The position numbers were made by a program, and so were the translations under genes. Below are positions 1 through 8,000 of a DNA stretch of 12,566 nucleotides, piece after piece. The number at the start of each line of letters is the position of its first letter. Position 1 is the stretch's first letter. The notes beneath the pieces are model-generated. The model searched no databases and was not told the DNA's origin. It saw only the letters and a program-made list of their open reading frames with translations. The DNA is from Acidimicrobiia bacterium (GTDB taxonomy: Bacteria > Actinomycetota > Acidimicrobiia > Spongiisociales > UBA5794): the NCBI GenBank assembly GCA_030598905.1, contig JAUVPA010000020.1:1-12566 (forward strand). Direction: 5' to 3'.

Positions 1-451
1 AGGCTCGTTCGAAGACGGCTTCGACGCCGAGGTATCGGGGAATGCTGGGACCTTCGTTGTAGTGACGAATGACGAGCCGACCGTCGGAGACGGTGAACTC
101 GCTGGTCCACGTCCAGGATTCACCCTCGGCCCCGTAGCTGGTCGTCACTCGCATCCCACTCGGTGCAGCGCTTCCGCGCGAGACCATCACCAGCCCGCTG
201 GTGTGCCACGTGTCCACCCAGGCGACCGTGACCCCCTCCTGGGAGCTGCCGATGAGTGCGAACCCCTCGACCGACTCGCCGGCGATCTCGGCGGTGTATT
301 CCTGGACCAGGTCCTTACCGCCCAGGATGGTGCGGAACTCCGTCTCGATGGGGGAGTCGCTGTGTAGTGCGTCGGGTTCGATCCAGGTGCGCCATGACCC
401 GCGCCAGCGCCCGACGAACGGCTCAAAGTCGATTTCTTCGCGGGACGTCAT
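1..451 (-). CDS. DUF1579-like protein, N-terminal part (runs off the left edge)
   Basis: Reading leftward from ATG at 451, an open frame runs to the window edge and gives 150 codons with no stop. The start is preceded by AGAGGA (minus strand) at good spacing. The protein begins MTSREEIDFEPFVGRWRGSW and continues with an ILGGKDLVQEY segment, then FALIGSSQ and VAWVDTWHTSG stretches. This G-x-W-x-G start, the central LGG motif and the later W-x-D-x-W segment resemble the DUF1579 family of small, probably beta-barrel, ligand-binding-like proteins, whose biochemical role is not established. There is no signal peptide or membrane segment, so it is probably cytoplasmic. It is divergent from the LLM oxidoreductase, with 90 bases between the starts. 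The reading frame is secure; the family name rests on motif recall only. A typical member is about 150-170 residues, so little is likely missing. Confidence 0.7.
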   Translation of the reverse strand, partial: MTSREEIDFEPFVGRWRGSWRTWIEPDALHSDSPIETEFRTILGGKDLVQEYTAEIAGESVEGFALIGSSQEGVTVAWVDTWHTSGLVMVSRGSAAPSGMRVTTSYGAEGESWTWTSEFTVSDGRLVIRHYNEGPSIPRYLGVEAVFERA

Positions 452-541
452 CGTTCCTCTCAGTTGCTCGGGGCGGCGTGACCTTAAGCCGGTTGAGCAG
501 ACTCGTCACAGCAGTGGCGCATGCAGCACTAGAAATGCACC

Positions 542-1414
542 ATGGCTGTTGAATTCGGATTCTTCCCATCACCCAACGCCGCTGACCTCGATGCCATAAC
601 ACGGCGCGTGAAGATGGCGGACAACCTCGGTCTCGACCTGGTCGGTATCCAGGACCATCCCTACCAGGCCCGATTCGTCGACACGATGGCGCTGATCGCC
701 GGCCTTGCGGCGCAAACTGAGCGAATCCGGTTCTTTCCGGATGTCACCAGCTTGCCGCTTCGGCCCCCGGCAGTTCTCGCCAATCAAGCCGCCACGATCG
801 ACCTCATGTCGGGTGGCCGTTTCGAGCTCGGGCTGGGAGCAGGGAGTTTCTGGGACGCGATCGCTGCCATCGGTGGGCCGCGGCGCACTCCGGGTGAAGC
901 GCTCGCCGCCCTCCGAGAAGCGATCGACGTGATCCGATTGATGTGGTCCGCGGAGCGCGGCCTGCGGTACTTGGGCGAGCACTATCAACTCGAGGGAGTA
1001 CACGGTGGGCCCGCTCCTGCGCACGACATCGGCATCTGGATCGGCGGAGCCGGACCGAGGATGTTGCGGCTCATTGGGGAACGGGCGGACGGATGGGTGC
1101 CTTCGATGCCCTATCTGCCCCCTTCGAAGCTGGCTGAGCTACATCGACGGATCGACGAGGGCGCCGAAGCGGCCGGACGGCATCCGTCGGAGATCCGCCG
1201 TATCTACAACGTCGTCGGTGTCATCGGCGATGTCACCGACGACGCCGAGAACTCGATCGTTGGCCCGCCCTCGGTGTGGGTGGACCGGATCACCGAGATC
1301 GCGACGAACCATGGCATGGATGGTTTCATCATGTGGGCGGACGGCGACGAGGACGAGCAGATCGAACGTTTCGCGACGGAGGTTGCTCCCGTCGTGCGTG
1401 AACGGCTGAACTAG
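542..1414 (+). CDS. LLM-class flavin- or F420-dependent oxidoreductase
   Basis: This 290-residue protein has the single-domain TIM-barrel pattern of the bacterial luciferase-like superfamily. The first strand is VEFGFFPSPNAADL (3-16), followed by DLVGIQDHPY (32-41), the TERIRFFPDV strand (59-68), the hallmark DLMSGGRFELGLGAG (87-101), and GIWIGGAGPRMLRLIGERADGWV (164-186). These enzymes bind FMN or F420 non-covalently and oxidise or reduce small organic substrates in the cytoplasm; the substrate cannot be told from sequence. In actinobacteria many relatives use F420, and the GRFELGLGAG form fits, but that choice is inference. An in-frame TAG at 530 fixes ATG 542 as the first possible start. 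There is no clear Shine-Dalgarno sequence, so a leaderless or weakly initiated message is possible. It is divergent from the DUF1579-like gene and convergent with typA, so it is probably monocistronic. Confidence 0.9.
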   Translation: MAVEFGFFPSPNAADLDAITRRVKMADNLGLDLVGIQDHPYQARFVDTMALIAGLAAQTERIRFFPDVTSLPLRPPAVLANQAATIDLMSGGRFELGLGAGSFWDAIAAIGGPRRTPGEALAALREAIDVIRLMWSAERGLRYLGEHYQLEGVHGGPAPAHDIGIWIGGAGPRMLRLIGERADGWVPSMPYLPPSKLAELHRRIDEGAEAAGRHPSEIRRIYNVVGVIGDVTDDAENSIVGPPSVWVDRITEIATNHGMDGFIMWADGDEDEQIERFATEVAPVVRERLN

Positions 1415-1428
1415 TGTTTGTCCACTAG
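1411..1428. terminator. Short hairpin between convergent genes, arms containing both stop codons
   Basis: CTAGTG (1411-1416) and CACTAG (1423-1428) are perfect inverted repeats around a 6-base loop (TTTGTC). The left arm contains the TAG stop of the oxidoreductase gene and the right arm contains the TAG stop of typA on the other strand. It could act as a weak bidirectional terminator, but the stem is only 6 bp and lacks a T tract. Confidence 0.35.
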
Positions 1429-3275
1429 CGCTTCTTGAGGCGACGCCTTTCGCTCTCTCTGAGGTGGCGCTTTCGGACCCGAATGGCCGTCGGTGTGATC
1501 TCGACGAGTTCGTCGTCGGCGATCCACTCGATGGCAGTTTCCAGCGTGAGTTCTCGGTGGCGCTTCAGCTTGATCGCCTCGTCGGTGGAGTGGGTGCGAA
1601 TGTTGGTGAGCTGCTTGGGCTTCGCAGGGTTGACTTGCATCTCCTCGGATCGGGAGCTTTCACCGATGATCATGCCTTCATAGACGTCCTCGCCTGCTCC
1701 AATGAACAACTCTCCGCGCTTCTGCAGGTTGTCGAGAGCGAAGCCGGTCGACGTTCCCTTTCGATCTGAGGCCATTGCCCCACCCGTGCGGTGGGGCAGC
1801 TCGCCCACCCATGGGATCCATCCGGCGTGGTGTTGGTGCACGACCGCAGTTCCTCGTGTCGTCGCCACGACCTGGGACCGAAATCCGAGCAGGCCGCGGG
1901 CAGGTGCTTCGGCGGTGACGATGGTACGACCGCTGTCGCCGGGTCGAAGATCAGTCACCGATCCTTTGCGAGGTGCCAGCGCCTGCGTCACCGTACCGAC
2001 ATACTCGTCGGGTACGTCGACGACAACCCGCTCGACTGGTTCATGGGGAGCCTCGTCGATCAGGCGGATGATCACCTCGGGTCGGCTCACCTGGAGTTCG
2101 AAGCCCTCGCGCCGCATCGACTCGATGAGCACCGCAAGTTGAAGCTCGCCGCGACCGGCGACCTCGATCACCTCGGGAGAGGAGGTAGGACCGATCCGAA
2201 TGGAGACGTTTCCGAGAACCTCACGCTCGAGACGCTCCCGGATCTGTCGTGATGTCAGGAACTTGCCATCGCGCCCGGCAAGGGGAGAGGTGTTTACTCC
2301 GAACGTCATGAAAAGAACCGGCTCATCGACGTCGAGTCGCGGCAGCGGCTGTGGGTCCTCGGCGTCGGCGAGAGTGTCGCCGATCTCCACCTCGGGGAAC
2401 CCGGCGACAACGAACAGGTCGCCCGCACGACGGTACTCGACCTCACTCCGCTTCAGTCCTTCGAAGCCGAGGAGCTGAGTCAATCGGCGTCGCAGCGGGG
2501 GCTCTTCGGCGTTCGAGTGACACAGAGCCACCTGGTCGCCTGAACGCAGAGTCCCTTCGACGACCCGGCCGATAGCGAGGCGGCCGACGTAGTCGGAGGC
2601 ATCGAGGTTGGCGACGAGTGCCTGAAGGGGTGCATCTGGGTCTCCTGCGGGGGGAGGAATCGTGTCGACGATGGCGTCGAGGAGTGCCTGCATGTCGTCC
2701 TCGTCTGCGGGTACGCCGACACCGGCCACGCTGCGTTGCTCCCTGGCGACAGTGGACACAATCGGGAAGTCGATGTGGTGGTCCTGTGCATCGAGGTCGA
2801 AGAACAACTCGTAGATTTCGTCGGCAACGTCATCAGCGCGAGCGTTGGGGCGATCGACCTTGTTGATCACCACCACGGCGGGCAGGTGTTTTGCGAGTGC
2901 TTTGGAGAGGACATACCGGGTCTGAGGCATGGGTCCCTCGACGGCGTCGACGAGTAGAAGGACGCCGTCGACCATGGTCAGCGCCCGTTCGACCTCCCCG
3001 CCGAAGTCGGCGTGTCCGGGGGTGTCGACCAGGTTGATCCGGACGTCTTTCCACTCGATGGAGGCGGCCTTGGCGAGAATCGTGATGCCACGTTCCCGCT
3101 CCTGGTCGTCGGAGTCCATCACCCTGTCCACCTGGGCCTCGTGGTCTTCGAACACACCGGTGGCGCGCAGCAAAGCATCGACCAGCGTCGTCTTGCCGTG
3201 GTCGACGTGCGCGATCAACGCGACGTTGCGGAGGGGGGCACCAGTCATGGCGTTTGGGATGGTACCGCTCGCCAC
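1425..3275 (-). CDS. typA: Ribosome-associated translational GTPase TypA/BipA
   Basis: This 616-residue protein is full length for TypA/BipA (about 600-615). The GTPase domain shows G1 AHVDHGKT (22-29), the ERGITI switch I threonine region (61-66), G3 DTPGH (84-88) and G4 NKVD (138-141). A translation-factor beta-barrel domain follows (about 215-310), then EF-G-type domains III and V (about 320-500, including VAGRGELQL and the GLLGFRSQ stretch), and the TypA-specific C-terminal domain (about 505-616) rich in basic residues at its end. TypA binds the 70S ribosome with GTP and supports 50S assembly and growth under stress or cold; that role is family knowledge. GTG at 3275 is chosen because GGGAGT lies 5 bases upstream (3281-3286). 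The internal ATG at 3248 lacks a ribosome binding site. It lies 17 bases after the Rieske flavoenzyme and is probably its operon partner. Confidence 0.97.
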   Translation of the reverse strand: MASGTIPNAMTGAPLRNVALIAHVDHGKTTLVDALLRATGVFEDHEAQVDRVMDSDDQERERGITILAKAASIEWKDVRINLVDTPGHADFGGEVERALTMVDGVLLLVDAVEGPMPQTRYVLSKALAKHLPAVVVINKVDRPNARADDVADEIYELFFDLDAQDHHIDFPIVSTVAREQRSVAGVGVPADEDDMQALLDAIVDTIPPPAGDPDAPLQALVANLDASDYVGRLAIGRVVEGTLRSGDQVALCHSNAEEPPLRRRLTQLLGFEGLKRSEVEYRRAGDLFVVAGFPEVEIGDTLADAEDPQPLPRLDVDEPVLFMTFGVNTSPLAGRDGKFLTSRQIRERLEREVLGNVSIRIGPTSSPEVIEVAGRGELQLAVLIESMRREGFELQVSRPEVIIRLIDEAPHEPVERVVVDVPDEYVGTVTQALAPRKGSVTDLRPGDSGRTIVTAEAPARGLLGFRSQVVATTRGTAVVHQHHAGWIPWVGELPHRTGGAMASDRKGTSTGFALDNLQKRGELFIGAGEDVYEGMIIGESSRSEEMQVNPAKPKQLTNIRTHSTDEAIKLKRHRELTLETAIEWIADDELVEITPTAIRVRKRHLRESERRRLKKR

Positions 3276-3292
3276 ATTTCACTCCCGACCGA

Positions 3293-4909
3293 CTATCCCA
3301 CCCCGGCGAATCGAATGCCCGCGAGGTCGGCGATCTCTCGTTTGAACGACGTGAGGTCGTTGGTCGTGAACTCCCTGAGGTGGTGGTGCCCGCAGGCACG
3401 GGCCAGCACCTGCATCAGCTCCGTCGCGGCCCCAAAGAAGCGGGCCAATCTCTGCGCGGCTTCATTAACAGGCAGACGGGCCCGCAGATGCTCCTGTTGG
3501 GTTGCGATGCCGACGGGGCAGTTGTTCGTATTGCACGCCCGCATGCCGAGGCACCCGATCGCCTGGAGCGCCGCATTGGAGAGCGCGATCGCGTCGGCAC
3601 CCAGCGCCAGCGCTTTGACGAAGTCCGCAGGAGTACGAAGTCCGCCTGTGATGATCAGAGATACGCCGTCGGCGCCTGCCCGATCGAGGTGGCGTCGGGC
3701 TCTGGCGAGGGCGGGAATGGTCGGGACGGAGATGTTGTCGCGAAACAGCAGAGGCGCTGCTCCCGTAGCACCGCCTCGTCCGTCGAGGATGACGTAGTCG
3801 ACACCGACGCCGAGGGCTGCGTCGAGGTCGGCCTCCACATGCTGGGCCGAGAGCTTGAAGCCGACAGGAATTCCGCCGGTACGTTCCCGCACACGTTCGG
3901 CGATCTCTGCGAAGTCCGATGGTTTCGTCCAGTCCTCGAAGCGAGGAGGCGAGATCGCGGATTCACCGGGAGCCAGTCCTCGGACCGCGGCGATTCTCTC
4001 GGTGACCTTGGCTGCGGGGAGATGTCCTCCTGTACCGGTCTTGGCCGCCTGCCCACCTTTGAAGTGGAATGCTTGCACGACATCGAGCTTGTCCCACGAG
4101 AATCCGAAGCGTGCCGAGGCGAGCTCGTAGAAATAGCGATCGTTCTCCTGCTGCTCCTCGGGGAGCATGCCGCCTTCGCCCGAGCAGATGGCGGTGCCGG
4201 CGAGCTGGGCGCCGCGCGAGAGGCCGACCTTGGCCTCCTGAGAGAGCGCACCGAAGCTCATGTCGGAAACGAGAAGCGGGATCTCGAGACGTACAGGTCG
4301 GCCCGCTTTCGGACCGATCACAACGTCGGTGCCGACGCGATCGTCGTCCAGTAGTGGCGGTGTCGCCAGCTGCGCAGTGAGGATCTGGACGTCGTCCCAC
4401 GAAGGGAGTCTGTCGCGTTCGACACCCATCGCTGCCATTGGGCCGTGGCGTCCTGTACGTTCGAGACCATATCCGGCGAGTTCCTTGATGTACGCGACGT
4501 GAGGCTCTTCTGCCGTCTTCGAGAACTCCTGATAGAGGCCCTGATAGGCATCGCGGTCGTATGGCTGGGGGTTGTTCGTTCGCCGCCACTCGTCGATCTC
4601 GTCGGCGTCGACCCATACAGCGTCGTCCTCGATCCACGCCGTGAACTTGTCCAGCCTCTCTTCGTTGTGGTATTGCGAGATGCCGGAGCGGTACCGGTAG
4701 TCCCAAGAGTGGAGGCCGCAGATCAGGTTGTCACCCTCGATCCTCCCGTCGGCCAGGATCGCTCCCCGGTGGAGGCAGCGGCCGTAGAGGACCGAGACGT
4801 TGTCGCCTTCCTCCCACCGGATCACAACCAGATCGACGTTGGCAACCAGGGCGTATGTCGGCGCAAGTGGAGCGAGTTCCGACCAGGTGGCGATCTTCTC
4901 GGGGCGCAC
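3293..4909 (-). CDS. Rieske [2Fe-2S] domain fused to glutamate-synthase-type FMN/[3Fe-4S] domain
   Basis: This 538-residue protein has two recognisable parts. Residues 1-105 form a Rieske domain with C45-x-H47 and C64-x2-H67 ligands (GRCLHRG ... CGLHSWDY). Residues about 170-500 match the FMN-binding synthase domain of glutamate synthase large subunits: LVSDMSFGALSQEAK (213-227), CSGEGGMLPEE (242-252), FHFKGGQAAKTGTGGHLP (281-298), DGRGGATGAAP (376-386), and a C453-x5-C459-x4-C464 cluster motif (CLGMRACNTNNCPVG) that in GltB binds [3Fe-4S]. The N-terminal glutaminase domain of true GltB is absent, so ammonia from glutamine is not expected. It is probably a cytoplasmic redox flavoenzyme fed electrons through the Rieske centre; substrate unknown. 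GTG 4909 follows an AAGGA ribosome binding site. It sits between nrdJ and typA, reading the same way; the link to either is unclear. Family call is strong, function is not. Confidence 0.88.
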   Translation of the reverse strand: MRPEKIATWSELAPLAPTYALVANVDLVVIRWEEGDNVSVLYGRCLHRGAILADGRIEGDNLICGLHSWDYRYRSGISQYHNEERLDKFTAWIEDDAVWVDADEIDEWRRTNNPQPYDRDAYQGLYQEFSKTAEEPHVAYIKELAGYGLERTGRHGPMAAMGVERDRLPSWDDVQILTAQLATPPLLDDDRVGTDVVIGPKAGRPVRLEIPLLVSDMSFGALSQEAKVGLSRGAQLAGTAICSGEGGMLPEEQQENDRYFYELASARFGFSWDKLDVVQAFHFKGGQAAKTGTGGHLPAAKVTERIAAVRGLAPGESAISPPRFEDWTKPSDFAEIAERVRERTGGIPVGFKLSAQHVEADLDAALGVGVDYVILDGRGGATGAAPLLFRDNISVPTIPALARARRHLDRAGADGVSLIITGGLRTPADFVKALALGADAIALSNAALQAIGCLGMRACNTNNCPVGIATQQEHLRARLPVNEAAQRLARFFGAATELMQVLARACGHHHLREFTTNDLTSFKREIADLAGIRFAGVG

Positions 4910-4961
4910 GGGAATCCTTCGGGGCGGGAGTCAGGACTCTACGGCAGCCGAGCTCCGCTCA

Positions 4962-5009
4962 TCGCGCGTGCATGGCTGCACCAATTCGGTATGAGTTATG
5001 CACGCACGA
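4962..5009 (-). terminator. 12-bp hairpin between nrdJ and the Rieske flavoenzyme gene
   Basis: On the minus strand, TCGTGCGTGCAT (5009-4998) pairs with ATGCACGCGCGA (4973-4962) over 12 positions, one of them a G-U wobble, around a 24-base loop. It begins 9 bases beyond the nrdJ stop codon. No U tract follows, so it may be a weak actinobacterial-type terminator, a processing or stabilising element, or an operator for the downstream genes. No convincing promoter was seen in the rest of this 109-base gap. Confidence 0.45.
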
Positions 5010-5018
5010 TGGGTGTGA

Positions 5019-8000
5019 TTAGCTGCAACCCTTGGAGTCGCCGCAGTTGAAGCAGCGGTAGCACGACCCGTTGCGGACCGTGATGTGACCGCACGTGTCG
5101 CACAGCGGCGCATCACCCATCTTGTCGGCCAGGATCGCTTGCACCGCAGCGGTTGAGACGTCGACGACGGCGGCGCCACCGTTGCCGTAGGGGAGCGCCA
5201 TCGCTCCCGGACCGTCAGAGATCGTCATCGGCTCGGCTGGCGCCACCTCGACGATGGCATCAACGAACGCGGCAGCGGCGGCCTGGGCGTCGATGTCAGC
5301 CTCCATCGCGGCTTCCGTCAGGTCGAGTTGTGTACCTGCATCGACGGCCACACCCTTCGGTGGCTCAGGAAGCTCACCGGAGCGATCCGGCGGCACCTGC
5401 GCCAGTTCATCTCGGTGCAGGTACTCGATACCGAGGGCACGGAACACATAGTCGATCATCGAGTTGGCCATCTTGATGTTCGGGTGACCCTCGACCATGC
5501 CGCGCGGCTCGAACGTCTGGAACGTGAACGTATCGACGAACTCTTCGAGAGGAACGCCGTATTGCAGACCCTTGGAGACGGCAATTGCGAAACAGCTCAA
5601 CACTCCGCGTAACGTCGCACCCTCCTTGGCGAGGTCGACGAACAACTCGCCGAGAGTGCCATCTGCATACTCACCTGTGCGGAGGAACAGCTTGTGGCCG
5701 CCGACGCGAGCCTCCTGGGTGAATCCGGCGCGTCGTGACGGCAGCAGGAACCTCGGCCTCGGCAGATCGGCATACGCCTGTGTCGGCGAGACGCCCGGTT
5801 GGAACATGCCGCCATGGATCTGCACCTCTTGGACGATCGCCGCCTCGAGCTCCTCTGGCTCGTCTTCGGCGCTGCCCTCGTCGGACGAGGCCGACAAAGG
5901 CTGGCTGGCCTTGGAGCCGTCTCGGTAGAGCGCGATCGCCTTGAGACCCAGCTCCCACGACAAGCGATATGACTCTTCGATCTCTTCGACCGTGACCTCG
6001 TTCGGCATGTTGATCGTCTTCGAGATCGCACCCGAGATGAACGGCTGCGCCGCGGCCATCATCTTGATGTGGCCGGCGTGGTGGATGAATCGTTGGCCGG
6101 ACTTGCCGTTGCGGTTGGCACAGTCGAACACCGGGAGGTGCTTCTCGAGGAGACCGGGAGCGCCTTCGATGGTCTGGCAACCGCAGATGGCATCGTTGGC
6201 TTCCACGATCTGGTCCCGCGTGAAACCCAGCTCGGACAACATGTCGAAGCTGGGGGAGTTGTACTGGTCCGGTGTGAAGCCGAGCCGCTGCATCGTGTCT
6301 ACACCGAGCGTCCATTGGTTGAACGCAAAGCCGAGCTCGAACACACCGGGGAGTACCTGTTCGATTCGTTCAACGTCGGCCGCGTTGAACCCTTTGGCGA
6401 TCAACGTGGCTGTGTTGATGTGTGGTGCCCGGTGCAAGCTCATCGTGCCGACCACGTACTCGATGATCTGGTTGATCTTCATCTCCGAGTAACCAAGCCC
6501 GCGCAGCGCCGGCTCGACGGACTGGTTGGCGATCTTGAAATAACCACCGCCGGCGAGCTTCTTGAACTTCACGAGAGCGAAGTCCGGCTCAACACCCGTG
6601 GTGTCGCAGTCCATCAGCAGGCCGATCGTGCCCGTCGGAGCGAGCACCGTGGACTGGGCGTTGCGATAGCCGTGGGACTCGCCCAGAGATACCGCGGCAT
6701 CCCACGCCGTATGAGCCTCTTGAAGGAGGTCGGCCGGTGCGAACTCGGCGTCGACGCCGGTGACGTAATGAGAGATCCCGTCGTACTCATCCTGAGCGGC
6801 GTTGTATGCGGCCCGGCGATGATTGCGCATCACCCTCAGCATCGAAGCGGCGTTCTGTTCGTACTTCGGGAACGGCCCGAGCACCGATGCCATCTCCGCC
6901 GACGCGGCATAGGAGTATCCGGTGAGGATGGCCGTGAGCGCCGCGGCGATGGCGCGACCCTCGTCGGAGTCGTAGGCGATCCCCATGCGCATCAGCAGAG
7001 AACCGAGGTTGGCGTAACCGAGGCCGAGCGTTCGGTAGTCGTACGAGCCTTGGGCGATCGCAGCGGATGGAAAGTGCGCCATCGTCACCGAGATCTCGAG
7101 CACCATCGTCCAGATGCGGATGGCGTGTGCGTAACCCTCGATGTCGAACGACCGGGCGTGGTCGTTGTAGAACGTGCCCAGGTTGAGCGAAGCCAGATTG
7201 CAGGCCGTGTTGTCGATGAACATGTATTCACTGCAAGGGTTAGATGCCCGGATCTCACCCTCCGCTGGTGACGTGTGCCACTCGTTGACCGTGGTATGGA
7301 ACTGAACGCCGGGATCGGCACACGCCCACGCGGCGTGAGCGATCTTCGTCCACAGGTCGCGCGCCTTCACCGTGTGCATGACCGAACCGTCCGAGCGGGC
7401 CGTCAGGTTCCATACCCCGTCGTCGAGCACGGCCTGGACGAAGTCGTTGCTGATGCGAACCGAGTTGTTGGAGTTCTGACCGGAGACGGTGGCGTAGGCC
7501 TCACCGTTGAAATCGGAGGAGTAGCCGGCCGAGACGAGGGCTCGAACCTTGTCCTCCTCCTTGACCTTCCATTCGACGAAGGTCTCGATGTCGGGGTGAT
7601 CGACATCGAGGATGACCATCTTGGCTGCTCTCCTCGTGGTGCCACCTGACTTGATGGCACCGGCCGCACGGTCACCGACCTTGAGGAAGCTCATGAGTCC
7701 TGATGACTTGCCGCCGCCGGAGAGCGGCTCACCCTCAGCCCTGATGTGCGAGAAGTTGGAGCCGGTGCCGGATCCGAACTTGAAAAGGCGCGCCTCGCGG
7801 ACCCACAAATCCATGATTCCGCCGGGATTCACCAGGTCATCGTCGACGCTCTGTATGAAGCAGTTGTGAACGACGACACCATCGACGACGTAGGACTCAT
7901 CGTCTTCTACCTGGAAGTTATAGACGGTACCGTAGAAGGGTTCGGTCCCCACCGAAACAACCGGATACGCAATGCGGCCGTCGTCGAGGCGGCGGGCTTG

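Noticed and set aside
3246..3250. ATG at 3248 as the typA start
   Set aside because: No ribosome binding site precedes it, while GTG 3275 has GGGAGT at proper spacing.
3254..4354. Plus-strand open frame of 366 codons opposite the Rieske flavoenzyme
   Set aside because: It is antisense to the FMN and cluster motifs and also crosses the typA start; it is a GC-driven shadow.
6069..7271. Plus-strand open frame of 400 codons opposite nrdJ
   Set aside because: It overlaps the conserved catalytic core of NrdJ on the other strand, and its composition is that of a shadow frame.
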